Positions 1-9,316 of a stretch of 49,807 nt of DNA are shown here, piece after piece. Position numbers and translations under genes: made by a program. Source of the stretch: Lachnospiraceae bacterium (GTDB lineage: Bacteria > Bacillota > Clostridia > Lachnospirales > Lachnospiraceae); the NCBI GenBank assembly GCA_024696825.1, contig JAILGL010000015.1:1-49807 (forward strand). Direction: 5' to 3'. The notes beneath the pieces are model-generated. The model had not been told where the DNA came from. It saw only the letters and a list, made by a program, of their open reading frames with translations, and made no database searches. The first letter of the stretch is position 1, and the number at the start of each line of letters is the position of its first letter.

Positions 1-1739
1 AGCTTTACATAGATACCTTCTGAAAGTGAATTGTAATTAAGGCTGGAATCATTATTCTCACTGGCATTTTCACCAGTATTTTCTTTGCCCTTAAATGGGT
101 GAATTTCCTTCTGTCTTTTTATCTCATCCTCTTCCTCTTTAAAGCGTGAAACATTAGCTTTTATAAGCTCCTTAAAAAAGTCAGAAAGGGCTGCTCTTCT
201 TAGCTTTTTAACAGCTGAAACAGGGATAAATAAATCATTTGTAATATCCACTTCTATATTATCTGCTAAAAAGCTAGTGTCTCCCATCTCGCTAAGAAGC
301 TTCTCTATTCTTTCTTTTTCTACCGGTTTATTCTCTGCCCTTTGAGGAATAAAATCACTGGTATAGGTTTTAATAAGGCCATTTTTAGAGATTTTAAGCT
401 CCATTTTTTCCTCTGCTTTTGCAGTAAAGAAAAGACTAAGTGAAACCTTTTTATCCTGCTCTATATATGACTTTCTGATTCTTTCAATAAGCTCTTCATT
501 TCTGGTTCTGTATACCAAATCACCAACCTTTATATTAGAGCCCTTTAAGAATCTTGCGCTTACCTTATCCCCCGTACTCACCCCTTCTTTAAGGGTATAT
601 TCATACTTAGGCTTTCTATCCTCACCTGAAAACTCCACCACATCGTGAGAACCGATGTTTTTCTCTGCCCTATAGGTCGCTACATTTTTCTTATTATCCA
701 CCTGTATAACCCTTCCTACCTGTACGCCTCCGTGATTAGGTCTTTTGTAGGAAATGATATTTTTATTATTACCTAAAAGATAATTATGAATAAAGCCCTC
801 TCTGTTATACATATCTGCTGCATAGAGAAGGTCCCTCTCATACTCTTTTCTATTATCCTCAATATACCTTCTATAGCCCTCTTTTCCAAGGCTTTCAAAT
901 AAATCTGTATATTTTCTATATAGCTCTGTAACCATGGCTACATATTCAGGCTTCTTCATTCTGCCCTCTATTTTAAGGGAATCTATGCCTATCTCAAGCA
1001 TTCTGTCAAGCACCGGAAGGGCGCAGTTCTCCCTCATACTGAAAATGTGACCTTCTCCAATGCCTTTATTATCACCACTAAAAGCACCCTTTAAATTATT
1101 TAAATCACATTTATAATCCATTCTGCAGCTGCCTGCACAGCTTCCCCTGTTACCACTTCTATTTCCCATAAGATAGCTGAAAAGACACTGTCCTGAGTAA
1201 CCATAGCAAAGAGCGCCATGAACAAATACCTCCATCTCAAGATCTGTTCTCTCCCTCATATCCTTTAAATCTGCAAGGGATAATTCTCTTGCAGGAACGA
1301 TTCTTGTAACACCATATTTTTTAAGGATATCGCCGGAATCAGCGTGAGTAATACACATCTGTGTACTGGCATGAAGAGAAAGCTCAGGAAACAGTTTATG
1401 AAGCTTTGATAAAACTCCCATATCCTGTACGATAACTGCATCCAGGCCATTGTCATAAAGCTTTGAAATGTAGCTTTCAAGCTCATTAAGCTCCTCATCA
1501 TAAAGCAGTGTATTAACTGTAAGATATAATTTTTTATTGTGAAGATGCACATAATCAAGGGCATCTAATAATTCTTCATCACTAAAATTTCCCGCAAATG
1601 CTCTGGCTCCAAAGCGCTTTCCACTTAGATAAACCGCATCTGCACCTGCATTAATTGCAGCCTTCATAGACAAGTAAGTCCCTGCCGGAGCAAGGACTTC
1701 TGTTTTATTATTTTCTTTTTTTACCATTTCTATTCTCAT
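1..1739 (-). CDS. U32 family peptidase-like protein (RlhA/YdcP-like), C-terminus cut by window edge
   Basis: The reading frame is open from an ATG at 1739 to the left edge, about 579 residues, so the C-terminus is missing. The N-terminus (VLAPAGTYLSMKAAINAGADAVYLSG) is the usual start of the U32 family, and the family signature is clear near residues 160-180 (EVFVHGALCYGYSGQC) followed by more cysteines (GSCAGSCRMDYKC) that fit an iron-sulfur site. Long U32 proteins with a trailing DUF3656-type region include RlhA, which acts in 23S rRNA C2501 hydroxylation; the older label is collagenase-like protease. The start overlaps the 3' end of the upstream ZapA-like gene by about 30 bases, so the two are probably co-translated. 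A second in-frame ATG lies at 1727. Family assignment is firm; the rRNA role is inferred. Confidence 0.88.
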   Translation of the reverse strand, partial: MRIEMVKKENNKTEVLAPAGTYLSMKAAINAGADAVYLSGKRFGARAFAGNFSDEELLDALDYVHLHNKKLYLTVNTLLYDEELNELESYISKLYDNGLDAVIVQDMGVLSKLHKLFPELSLHASTQMCITHADSGDILKKYGVTRIVPARELSLADLKDMRERTDLEMEVFVHGALCYGYSGQCLFSYLMGNRSGNRGSCAGSCRMDYKCDLNNLKGAFSGDNKGIGEGHIFSMRENCALPVLDRMLEIGIDSLKIEGRMKKPEYVAMVTELYRKYTDLFESLGKEGYRRYIEDNRKEYERDLLYAADMYNREGFIHNYLLGNNKNIISYKRPNHGGVQVGRVIQVDNKKNVATYRAEKNIGSHDVVEFSGEDRKPKYEYTLKEGVSTGDKVSARFLKGSNIKVGDLVYRTRNEELIERIRKSYIEQDKKVSLSLFFTAKAEEKMELKISKNGLIKTYTSDFIPQRAENKPVEKERIEKLLSEMGDTSFLADNIEVDITNDLFIPVSAVKKLRRAALSDFFKELIKANVSRFKEEEDEIKRQKEIHPFKGKENTGENASENNDSSLNYNSLSEGIYVK

Positions 1740-2739
1740 TAGGCCTTCCTGGTGTTTCAAATAAATTACCGCCATTATTAGGCACTGAATTCTCCTGTCC
1801 AACCTCAGCAAATGACATCTGGCTGTAATTACCCTGAGGCACTACAACACCCTGATAACCTTCCTTTATGGCAGATAACCTCTCAGTTAATCTGACATTT
1901 TCAAGTTCCTGTTCGCGATTAACTTCCTTTAATTTCTCAATCTCTGCGTCCTTCTCAGCACGAAGCTCTTCTATAAGCTTGTCCTTCTCATTTCTAATGG
2001 TATCAAGCTCTGACTGAGATACATCACGGGATTTATTCAAGCTATCCTGTGATTTCTGCTTCTCATCACTAATCTTTGCAAGAGATTCCTCTTTTATCTT
2101 AGAAACCTTGGCATCAGACTCAGTCTTAACACGACTTATCTCTACCTGAGCTTCAGCCTTAGCCTTATTAATCTCAGTTTCTGCCTCAGCACGGACTCTT
2201 GCAAGCTCTGATTCAGAGTTTTCCTTAATCTTCTTAATCTCTGACTCAGCATCTGCTTTAGCTTTATTAATAGCCTTCTGGCACTCTATTTTAATGCGAT
2301 TAGCTTCTTCCTTACCCTGCTTCTTAAGTCTCTCAAGCTGTGCTATATAAGACTCCTTAAGCTTTTTCTGATTAACAAGCTCTTCTGTCTGATGGGACTT
2401 AGATACCTTTTCAAGCTGGTCTCTTAAGGCTATTATCTCCTCATCCTTTTCAGAAATCTTGTTTTTAAGATCAAAGAAATCCTCCTGAAGCTTTCTCTTG
2501 GTTTCCTTTATCTCATCCAACTCGTCCCTTGCAGAATAATAATCATCAGCAATATTAATATTTACAAGGACATTTCTCTTATCCTCATCAAGCTTAAAGA
2601 ATTCCTTATTTCTTCCATAATCCTGAATCTTAGAGTCTATGTAGGAAGCTAATTTGTGTACATATTCATCACTTTTAGAACTAATTAAAATATACTGATG
2701 CCCATCAATATATACTCTTACTTCTTTATTATCAGACAT
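1708..2739 (-). CDS. ZapA-like cell division protein with long coiled-coil extension
   Basis: The first 65 or so residues (EVRVYIDGHQYILIS, then KLASYIDSKI) match the ZapA fold, a small protein that bundles FtsZ filaments at the division site. In most bacteria ZapA is about 100 residues; this one is 343, because residues 70-290 form a very long charged coiled coil with repeated Glu/Lys/Ala heptads such as KAKAEAEVEI-like stretches. The tail (about 295-343) is Asn/Gly-rich and ends in basic residues (NRNGKKRK). The gene has a GAGGGG ribosome site ten bases before its ATG. It sits between a second coiled-coil gene and the U32 gene with minimal gaps. The ZapA head is recognised; the function of the extension is unknown. 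Confidence 0.82.
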   Translation of the reverse strand: MSDNKEVRVYIDGHQYILISSKSDEYVHKLASYIDSKIQDYGRNKEFFKLDEDKRNVLVNINIADDYYSARDELDEIKETKRKLQEDFFDLKNKISEKDEEIIALRDQLEKVSKSHQTEELVNQKKLKESYIAQLERLKKQGKEEANRIKIECQKAINKAKADAESEIKKIKENSESELARVRAEAETEINKAKAEAQVEISRVKTESDAKVSKIKEESLAKISDEKQKSQDSLNKSRDVSQSELDTIRNEKDKLIEELRAEKDAEIEKLKEVNREQELENVRLTERLSAIKEGYQGVVVPQGNYSQMSFAEVGQENSVPNNGGNLFETPGRPNENRNGKKRK

Positions 2740-2772
2740 TGTGATTATACCCCTCTTTTTATATGGATCTGA

Positions 2773-3651
2773 TTAGTTATCATAATCATCGAAATCATCA
2801 TCAAAGTCGTCATCAAAGTCATCGTCGAAATCATCCTCTTCTTCGTCCTTAACCTTGTGCTTATGACCTGATTTCTTAGGCTTTTCAGGCTTTTCAGGCT
2901 TCTCAGACTCTAAAGGCTCCTCATCCTCGTACTCTTCATCCTCGTACTCTTTGTCTTCGTAGTCATCCTCATATTCCTTTGTGGAAGCTACCGGTCTTTC
3001 CTTATCGTCGAGAACAAGCTGTGACTTGTTATCCTTTATAACATCAAGATGTCCGCCAACTGCTGACTCGAAGTTCTTAAGCTCATCCTTAACTGTATAA
3101 TACATGTTATTTAAGAGATCTTCTAATTCATCAAGCTTATCACTTGTATAGAACATAGCGCTATCATAGATTTCATCGGCCTCTTTGGTAGATTTCTCAA
3201 TCTTATCGATTGACTCCTTATTAGCCTTGCTAATCATAGCCTGTGACTCAGCCTCTGCCTTAGCCATAATAGCATTAGCCTCATCTGTAGCCTGCTTAAC
3301 TATTTCCTGTCCCTCTCTTCTAGCATCTTCAACTATGAAATCTGCCTGCTGCTTAGCCTCAGAAGTTATAGCCTCTTCATCAATAAGAGCAGCTCTTTCC
3401 TTCTTAGCCTTCTCAGTAACTCTCTTTGCTTCGTTCTGAGCCTCAGCAATGATAGTATTACGCTGGTCGATAATCTTTCTATATCTGGCAATCTCATCAG
3501 GAACGCTATCCTTTAGTTCCTCAAGCAAATCATAGATGATATTAGCCTCAACAATTAACTTGTTCTTGTCAAGGAGCTTAGTCTCACAATCATCAAAATA
3601 TGACTCGATTTCCTCAATTTTGTTCTCAATTTCAAACTTCTCAACCTGCAT
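2773..3651 (-). CDS. Coiled-coil protein with acidic Asp/Phe repeat tail (DivIVA- or ATPase-subunit-like)
   Basis: The ATG at 3651 is preferred because a GGAGG lies six bases before it; an ATG at 3663 falls inside that ribosome site. The protein (292 residues) has an N-terminal helical part, a central coiled coil rich in Ala, Glu and Lys (EAKRVTEKAKKERAA, EANAIMAKAEAESQA) and a low-complexity acidic tail with repeats of YEDEE, PEKPEK and DDDFDDDFDD, interrupted by a basic KKSGHKHKVK patch. Such proteins are often labelled as V-type ATPase subunit E/H or DivIVA-like only because of coiled-coil composition. The place next to a ZapA-like gene, coaD and rsmD suggests a role in division or cell-pole organisation, which is inference. 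Confidence 0.7.
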   Translation of the reverse strand: MQVEKFEIENKIEEIESYFDDCETKLLDKNKLIVEANIIYDLLEELKDSVPDEIARYRKIIDQRNTIIAEAQNEAKRVTEKAKKERAALIDEEAITSEAKQQADFIVEDARREGQEIVKQATDEANAIMAKAEAESQAMISKANKESIDKIEKSTKEADEIYDSAMFYTSDKLDELEDLLNNMYYTVKDELKNFESAVGGHLDVIKDNKSQLVLDDKERPVASTKEYEDDYEDKEYEDEEYEDEEPLESEKPEKPEKPKKSGHKHKVKDEEEDDFDDDFDDDFDDDFDDYDN

Positions 3652-3732
3652 ATTAACCTCCATTTTCTCATAAAAAAATTATTATATGTAATGTTTCCAT
3701 AAAATGTTCCATATAACGAGCTAATTCTTTAA

Positions 3733-4206
3733 TCATTTTAATTCATTCAATGCATTCAAAACTTTTTCTGATACATAAGAACTTATATCGGCATTATATT
3801 TCATAAGCTCCTTTACTGCCGATGAGCTTATATGTGAATACTCCGGCTTAGTCAGAAGATAAACCGTCTCAATCTGTGGATCAAGGACCTTATTCCCATA
3901 ATCCAAAGGCATCTCGTATTCTAAATCCAACATACTTCTAAGACCTCTTATAATTATCTTAGAATTATTCTCCCTTAAGAAATCCACCAAAAGCCCGTCA
4001 AATACCTTAACTTCAACCTCCGGCAAATCCTCAAGAGCTAACTCAAGTATTCGCTTTTTATCCTCTGCTTTTAAAAATGAGTTCTTATTACTATTAACAA
4101 GCACTCCGACTATCACCTTATCAAACATCTTAGAAGCCCTGTAAATCAGGTCTTCATGTCCTTTAGTGACAGGATCAAAGCTTCCGGGAAATACTGCAAT
4201 TCGCAT
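3733..4206 (-). CDS. coaD: Phosphopantetheine adenylyltransferase
   Basis: This 157-residue protein catalyses the fourth step of coenzyme A synthesis, transferring AMP from ATP to 4'-phosphopantetheine in the cytoplasm. The start MRIAVFPGSFDPVTKGHEDLI holds the nucleotidyltransferase motif (SFDP...GH, His18), and the C-terminal part carries the second ATP-binding signature (ISSSAVKEL). Length is normal for bacterial CoaD. A GGGGGA ribosome site precedes the ATG. It lies 14 bases downstream of rsmD, the arrangement found in many Firmicutes, and the two are almost certainly one operon. Confidence 0.97.
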   Translation of the reverse strand: MRIAVFPGSFDPVTKGHEDLIYRASKMFDKVIVGVLVNSNKNSFLKAEDKKRILELALEDLPEVEVKVFDGLLVDFLRENNSKIIIRGLRSMLDLEYEMPLDYGNKVLDPQIETVYLLTKPEYSHISSSAVKELMKYNADISSYVSEKVLNALNELK

Positions 4207-4220
4207 CCAAATCCCCCTTT

Positions 4221-4775
4221 TTACACCTTTTTCAAAAAAATATGCTTATTAGTCTTATAATTCTTAACCTTATTAACCTTATATCCAAGCTCCTCATAGC
4301 CTGTGAGCTCAGTTTCATAGGCAGCTTCAACTATGATCATGCTATCCTCATTAATAAGACTGGAGTCATGAAGCTCTGCAAGTACCTGAAACTCTGAACC
4401 GCTTTTATAAGGCGGATCCATAAATACTATGTCAAAGGTTTCATCAGTTCTCTTAAGCTCCTTAACAGCTCTAAGGGCATCCATGGAATAAACCTTAGCC
4501 TTATCCTCAAAATGAGTATGGCTAATATTATAATTAATGCATTTTAACGCTTCTCTGTCCCTCTCTACAAAGACCGCTTTCTTAGCACCACGGCTTAAGG
4601 CTTCTATGCCGATTCCGCCGCTTCCGCTAAATACATCCAGAAAGGTTGCCTCGGGAATATCAAATTGAAGAATATTAAACAAGGTTTCCTTAATCTTATC
4701 TGAAGTTGGCCTTGTATTATCTCCGGAAGGAGTTTTAAGTATTAATCTTCGTGCAGTACCTGCTATAACTCTCAT
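4221..4775 (-). CDS. rsmD: 16S rRNA (guanine966-N2)-methyltransferase
   Basis: RsmD methylates G966 of 16S rRNA with S-adenosylmethionine. The 184-residue protein begins MRVIAGTARR; an in-frame ATG eight codons upstream is rejected because GGAGAGG lies just before 4775. Motif I for SAM binding is seen as DVFSGSGGIGIEALSRGA (about residues 48-65) and the catalytic DPPY motif as DIVFMDPPY (about 118-126). A TRPTSDKIKETLFNIL segment near residues 20-36 is typical of the family. Length is normal. coaD follows 14 bases downstream on the same strand. Confidence 0.95.
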   Translation of the reverse strand: MRVIAGTARRLILKTPSGDNTRPTSDKIKETLFNILQFDIPEATFLDVFSGSGGIGIEALSRGAKKAVFVERDREALKCINYNISHTHFEDKAKVYSMDALRAVKELKRTDETFDIVFMDPPYKSGSEFQVLAELHDSSLINEDSMIIVEAAYETELTGYEELGYKVNKVKNYKTNKHIFLKKV

Positions 4776-4855
4776 AGAACCTCTCCATAAAAAAATCAAT
4801 AATATTTTATCACATAGATAACCACTATCTGTACTATTTTATCATAATTAACTAA

Positions 4856-6802
4856 TTACTGCAACGCTTGATACGCCATTTTTAACAAGTTTGTATCTGA
4901 ATAAATGTCTGCAAGCCTGAACCCTATCTCCCCGGACTGTCTGATTCCAAATATATCTCCAGGCCCGCGGGTTTTAAGGTCTTCATTAGCTATTTTAAAG
5001 CCATCATTGGACTCAGATATAATCTTTAATCTGTCCATGGTCTCCTTAGAACCACCTGAGGTCATAAATATGCAGTAAGACGTAAGGTCGCTTCTTCCTA
5101 TTCGGCCCCTTAACTGATGAAGGGTTGCAAGACCGAAGCGCTCTGAATTCTCTATAAGCATAACCGTTGCATTTGGCACATCTATACCTACCTCTATAAC
5201 CGTTGTAGATACTAAAACCTGAATATGTCCTGCATAGAAGTCTAAGAGTATCTCCTCCTTCTCTGCATTTTTCATCTTTCCATGAACATATTCCACCACT
5301 ATATCCTTAGGAAGTCTTTCCTTAAGCATTTTGGTATAATCAATAACATTTTCTGCATCCATGGTTTCGCTTTCCTCCACCATAGGGCAGATTACATAGG
5401 CCTGATGGGACTCTCGTACCTGCTTCTCTATAAACTGATAAGCCTTCTCCCTGTAGGAAGTATCCACTAAACAGTTCTTTATAGGCTTTCTGCCACTTGG
5501 AAGCACATCTATAAGGGAGATATCCAAATCTCCGTAAAGCACCAGCGCTAAGGACCTTGGAATAGGTGTTGCACTCATAACTATCATATGCACCTTTTCA
5601 CCCTTGCCCTTTAGGCTGTTTTTCTGTCTTACTCCAAATCTGTGCTGCTCATCAGTTATAACCAATGAAAGATTTTTAAACTCCACAGCCTCCTGAATCA
5701 GGGCGTGAGTTCCAACTACTATATCAGCTTCCCCTGAACTAATCATTTCATAGGCTTCTCTCTTTTCCTTAACCTTCATGCCTCCGTCTAAGAGAACCAC
5801 CTTAAGGCCGTATTTTTCAAGAGCATTTGAAATGTTATTAAAATGCTGTCTCGCAAGCACTGTAGTTGGCACCATTATAGCTGACTGGTAACCATTTTCA
5901 ACACTGAGAAGCATGGCTGCCATAGCAACTACAGTCTTTCCACAGCCCACATCACCCTGTATCATTCTGGCAATAAGGGTGCCGTCTTTTAAATCATTTT
6001 TTATATCATTAATAGCATTCTTCTGACCCTCTGTAAGCTGGTATGGAAGCTCATTTATAAACCTTTCAGTAAGGTCAGATTTCTCATAATTATATTCACT
6101 TTTTATCTTCTTTTTTTCTTTTTTTAGCTCCTTAATTCTACTTAGAAAATCGTAGAATTCCTCGAATACAAGCCTTTTTCTCGCCTGCTTATATTCCTCG
6201 TCATCCTTTGGAAAATGTATTCTTTGCAATGCATTTTTAAGAGAAATGAGGTCGTATTTCTTTAATAAATCTGAACTTAAGCTCTCAGTAAGAGTGGTTG
6301 TTTTAAGGGCTTCTCTCACATATTTGGAAATAGTCTTAGAAGTAATTCCCTTAGTTAATGGATAGATTGGCATAAAGTTGTATTTGTTATTATAATACTC
6401 ATTTTCAGAAAGAATCTGAGGATGTAGAATAGTCCTTCCATACTTACTTCTTCCAACCTTTCCCCTTATGAGATATTTCTTACCAACCTTTAAAATCTTA
6501 GCTAAAAATGGCATGTTAAACCAGGTCACGAATATTCTTCCTGTCTTATCCCTGACTGAAATAGTTAGTATTCTATAACGACCTGAATTAAATACCTGAG
6601 GTCTTTTTTCAAGAGAGCATTCTATAACTGCCACATCGCCTTCTGAAAGCCCTGATATCTCCCTTATCTCCCCATAGAAATCATATTGTCTTGGATAATA
6701 TCTTAAGAGATCCTCGACATTATAAATATCAAGTTTTTGAAGGGTTTTTGCAGTCTTCTCTCCAACTCCCTTTACTAAATTAACATTATCCTCTAAAACC
6801 AT
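4856..6802 (-). CDS. recG: ATP-dependent DNA helicase RecG
   Basis: RecG remodels stalled replication forks and branch-migrates Holliday junctions. The order of parts is as expected: N-terminal helix-hairpin and wedge/OB region (about 1-230), Walker A GDVGCGKTVVA (near 285), a DEQH box (VITDEQHRFGVRQK, near 385), SATPIPRS (near 412), and helicase C-terminal motifs including QLRGRIGRSD and the RecG-specific ESNDGFKIANEDLKTRGPGDIFG. At 648 residues it is about 25-30 shorter than most relatives; the protein stops shortly after the ADIYSDTNLL segment. Its ATG overlaps the stop codon of the upstream CPBP gene by one base (TAATG), so they are translationally coupled. Confidence 0.95.
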   Translation of the reverse strand: MVLEDNVNLVKGVGEKTAKTLQKLDIYNVEDLLRYYPRQYDFYGEIREISGLSEGDVAVIECSLEKRPQVFNSGRYRILTISVRDKTGRIFVTWFNMPFLAKILKVGKKYLIRGKVGRSKYGRTILHPQILSENEYYNNKYNFMPIYPLTKGITSKTISKYVREALKTTTLTESLSSDLLKKYDLISLKNALQRIHFPKDDEEYKQARKRLVFEEFYDFLSRIKELKKEKKKIKSEYNYEKSDLTERFINELPYQLTEGQKNAINDIKNDLKDGTLIARMIQGDVGCGKTVVAMAAMLLSVENGYQSAIMVPTTVLARQHFNNISNALEKYGLKVVLLDGGMKVKEKREAYEMISSGEADIVVGTHALIQEAVEFKNLSLVITDEQHRFGVRQKNSLKGKGEKVHMIVMSATPIPRSLALVLYGDLDISLIDVLPSGRKPIKNCLVDTSYREKAYQFIEKQVRESHQAYVICPMVEESETMDAENVIDYTKMLKERLPKDIVVEYVHGKMKNAEKEEILLDFYAGHIQVLVSTTVIEVGIDVPNATVMLIENSERFGLATLHQLRGRIGRSDLTSYCIFMTSGGSKETMDRLKIISESNDGFKIANEDLKTRGPGDIFGIRQSGEIGFRLADIYSDTNLLKMAYQALQ

Positions 6803-8412
6803 TATTCACCTTCGTTCTTATTAGTGTCTGTGCTATCTTCGCTGTCAGTATTTTCAGCGCTTTCACTTTCTGAAAGCTTATCCTCTGTTATAGCTTTCTC
6901 AGCCTCGGCACTTACTGTCTCATCAACCTCAGCACTTACTTTCTCCTCTTTTCTTGGCTCATCAGCAAAATATGAGGCATTAAATATACTTCTGCTACCG
7001 TCAAATCCGGTCTCTCTCATTCTTTCATTACTGTCTCTCTCAAGCTGTTCTCCTAAATTTAGAGAAGGCCCCTGATTCGGCGTATTCTGCCCATTCTGTG
7101 GACCGTTCTGCCAGCCCGGATTCTGCCCATTCTGTGGACCGTTCTGCCAGCCTGGATTCTGCCCATTCTGCGGACCATTCTGCCAGCCTGGATTCTGCCC
7201 ACCCGGGTTTTCTCCATTTTGTCCATCTTGCCCATTGTACCAGCCCTGATTATATGGATTATTCTCATAAAGATTTCTGCCCTTATTAGCAGGATTTTTA
7301 GGATCATAAGGATCGTACTGCTTTGGCTCTTCCTGATTTTTCTTATCATACTTATCGTATTTTCTATTAAACTCATCAAAGAATTCCAAGGTCTTTTTCT
7401 GAATCAGCGCTTCTCTTTCCTCTTTTGCCTTTATGGCCTCTTCACGAGTTAAAATATTTCCTGTTAATTTAAGAATGGCATATGCTATGACTAGCAGTAA
7501 AACAAGCATAGCTGTAGCCATGCTGCTGCCTTCTATTCCTGAAGCACCACCATTATGAACAGTTGCTCCACCATCATAGCTGTAGAACCTGTATATAGCA
7601 CCATTTAAGCTCTGTCCTTCCACATGTAAACCAAAGATTATATGACTTACAAAATCCCAAATGGCATGGAAAAATACTGCTCCCCAAATGTTATCAAATG
7701 CAACTACAAGGGCACAGGAAATAAGGCCAAATAAGAAGCCGTTAATGTATGTGGTAAATGTAGCTTTTCCGCCGGTTTCATGAATAAGAGTATAGAAAAG
7801 CGAGCTGGAAATCGCTGCATTTAAAACTGAATAACCCTCACTGCAGGCGGTAAATAAAAATCCTCTACATAAAATTTCTTCAGCAAAGGCTTTCATGATA
7901 AAGCCTAAAAGCGCCACTAAAAGTACCGGTGTAAGGGAACTTCTGTCTATGCCTTCAAACCTAATAACACCTGAATTTTTTAAAAATGATATTATAATAA
8001 AGGCTCCCAAACCACCCATTAATATACCTACAAATGAGCCTGAAAGCATCTTCTCATCTGTCATTCCAAGATGAGAGGTGGAACGCTTTTTAAAGCCCTT
8101 CCAATATATAATTACAACTATGGCAAGACCGATATAGCCTATTAAAAACAGAGCATTATATAGTGGAGTTCTATTCTCCATAAGCTTATATACAAGCTCT
8201 GTAATCTTACTAAAATCAGGGTTGCCGCTTTTTACCATATTCATGTACTCTTTATTTTTAAGCATCATGGAAACCATGATTGGAGACTGAATAATACCTA
8301 CTACAAGGGAACCTGCAAGATACAAAAACATTGCCATAAATATATGACCAAAGCCTGATCTCATTATCCCTTTATTTTCAAAATACATATGCTTGGGTTT
8401 TCTAATATTCAT
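6802..8412 (-). CDS. CPBP-family (Abi/CAAX) intramembrane protease with Gly/Asn/Gln-rich repeat tail
   Basis: The start at 8412 (MNIRKPKHMYF) has GGGAGG upstream and clears the AraC gene; longer starts would run into it. The N-terminal 340 residues hold about eight membrane segments with the CPBP motifs: EEILCRGF (motif 1), YTLIHE (motif 2, a variant with Tyr for the usual Phe) and HAIWDF (motif 3). These families are intramembrane glutamic/metallo-type proteases. After a basic, Glu-rich linker the cytoplasmic tail contains a run of NPGWQNGPQNGQ repeats, then an acidic Ser/Glu-rich end. The tail is unusual for the family. Its 3' end is coupled with recG; there are only 22 bases after the AraC gene, suggesting one transcript. 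Confidence 0.85.
   Translation of the reverse strand: MNIRKPKHMYFENKGIMRSGFGHIFMAMFLYLAGSLVVGIIQSPIMVSMMLKNKEYMNMVKSGNPDFSKITELVYKLMENRTPLYNALFLIGYIGLAIVVIIYWKGFKKRSTSHLGMTDEKMLSGSFVGILMGGLGAFIIISFLKNSGVIRFEGIDRSSLTPVLLVALLGFIMKAFAEEILCRGFLFTACSEGYSVLNAAISSSLFYTLIHETGGKATFTTYINGFLFGLISCALVVAFDNIWGAVFFHAIWDFVSHIIFGLHVEGQSLNGAIYRFYSYDGGATVHNGGASGIEGSSMATAMLVLLLVIAYAILKLTGNILTREEAIKAKEEREALIQKKTLEFFDEFNRKYDKYDKKNQEEPKQYDPYDPKNPANKGRNLYENNPYNQGWYNGQDGQNGENPGGQNPGWQNGPQNGQNPGWQNGPQNGQNPGWQNGPQNGQNTPNQGPSLNLGEQLERDSNERMRETGFDGSRSIFNASYFADEPRKEEKVSAEVDETVSAEAEKAITEDKLSESESAENTDSEDSTDTNKNEGE
7084..7203 (-). repeat. 36-bp in-frame tandem repeat inside the CPBP protease gene
   Basis: Three full copies of a 36-base unit begin at 7084, 7120 and 7156, and a fourth partial copy begins at 7192. 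They differ by a few third-position changes and encode the 12-residue unit NPGWQNGPQNGQ. The length is a multiple of three, so copy-number change would lengthen or shorten the tail without a frameshift. Confidence 0.95.
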
Positions 8413-8434
8413 ATAAAACTTACCTCCCATAAAC

Positions 8435-9316
8435 TTATTCAGGATGTTCTCTATACTCCTTTGGTGTGCAGCCAATGGTGCGAAGAAAAACCTTATTGAA
8501 ATAACTGATATTTTCAAATCCTGAACTTAAAGCAATATCGCTTATTTTCTTGTTAGTCCCACTTAAAAGCTCCAAGCTGTAGAGAATTCTACATCTGTTC
8601 AAATACTGTATAGGCGTATAGCCTGTAGCCTTTTTAAAGGATCTGCAAAACTGTCCCTCACTCATAGGAATTATATCTGCTAACTGCTTTAGGGTAATAT
8701 CATATTGCAAATTCTCTTTTATGTACTCAAAGCAAGGTGTGAAGCGCTCCATATTTTTAATGGTAACCTTTGAGAGCTTTTTCTTGCTAAGTGCATTGTT
8801 ATATAAAATGTTCCAAATTTCAAACACTCTGCTTTTTAGCATTAATTCATAAGGCTTTACATCATGCTCATCGCAGATAAATAAATCATAAAGTGTATTC
8901 TTAAGCCTTTGCTGCCATGCAGAAGAATCATTTTTAATGTATTCATGGAAGCTTACATTTCCCATGGATACTGTATTTAAATACTTATTTGCAAAGGAAC
9001 TGCTTAAGTCTGAATCCAAAAACTGTGCAGCAAAATCTATTGCAAAAAATGATGCTCCCTTTCCATTTACAGGAAAAGCCGAATGCATAAGATTGGAATT
9101 AATAAATACTATATCATCCTTAGAAAGACTATAATTCCTATCTTCTATTGTAAAATCAATATTTCCATCAGTAACTATAAGTAATTCAAATTCCTTGTGC
9201 CAATGAGAATAGAAAAATACATCCATCCCATCTTCATAGGTCATTTTATGCACGGAAACCGGTGTTTCAATGGTTCCGTGTTTCATTTTCTCCTCAAATT
9301 TTTTCTTATCTGACAC
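8435..9316 (-). CDS. AraC family transcriptional regulator
   Basis: This 293-residue protein starts at a GTG with GAGG nearby. The N-terminal half (about 25-150) is a cupin-like ligand-binding domain: HWHKEFELLIVTDG and YSLSKDDIVFINSNLMHSAFP follow the pattern of AraC sensor domains. The last 100 residues contain the two helix-turn-helix motifs (ITLKQLADIIPMSEGQFCRSFKKATG and ISDIALSSGFENISYFNKVF) and the family ending GCTPKEYR. It probably responds to a small sugar-type ligand. It is transcribed away from the two-component genes at 9.5 kb and leads into the CPBP protease gene, which may be its target; that is inference. Confidence 0.93.
   Translation of the reverse strand: MSDKKKFEEKMKHGTIETPVSVHKMTYEDGMDVFFYSHWHKEFELLIVTDGNIDFTIEDRNYSLSKDDIVFINSNLMHSAFPVNGKGASFFAIDFAAQFLDSDLSSSFANKYLNTVSMGNVSFHEYIKNDSSAWQQRLKNTLYDLFICDEHDVKPYELMLKSRVFEIWNILYNNALSKKKLSKVTIKNMERFTPCFEYIKENLQYDITLKQLADIIPMSEGQFCRSFKKATGYTPIQYLNRCRILYSLELLSGTNKKISDIALSSGFENISYFNKVFLRTIGCTPKEYREHPE

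Noticed and set aside
7059-7379. 106-codon minus-strand frame with Arg/Ile/Gly repeats
   Set aside because: It is an alternative frame of the 36-bp repeats in the CPBP protease gene.
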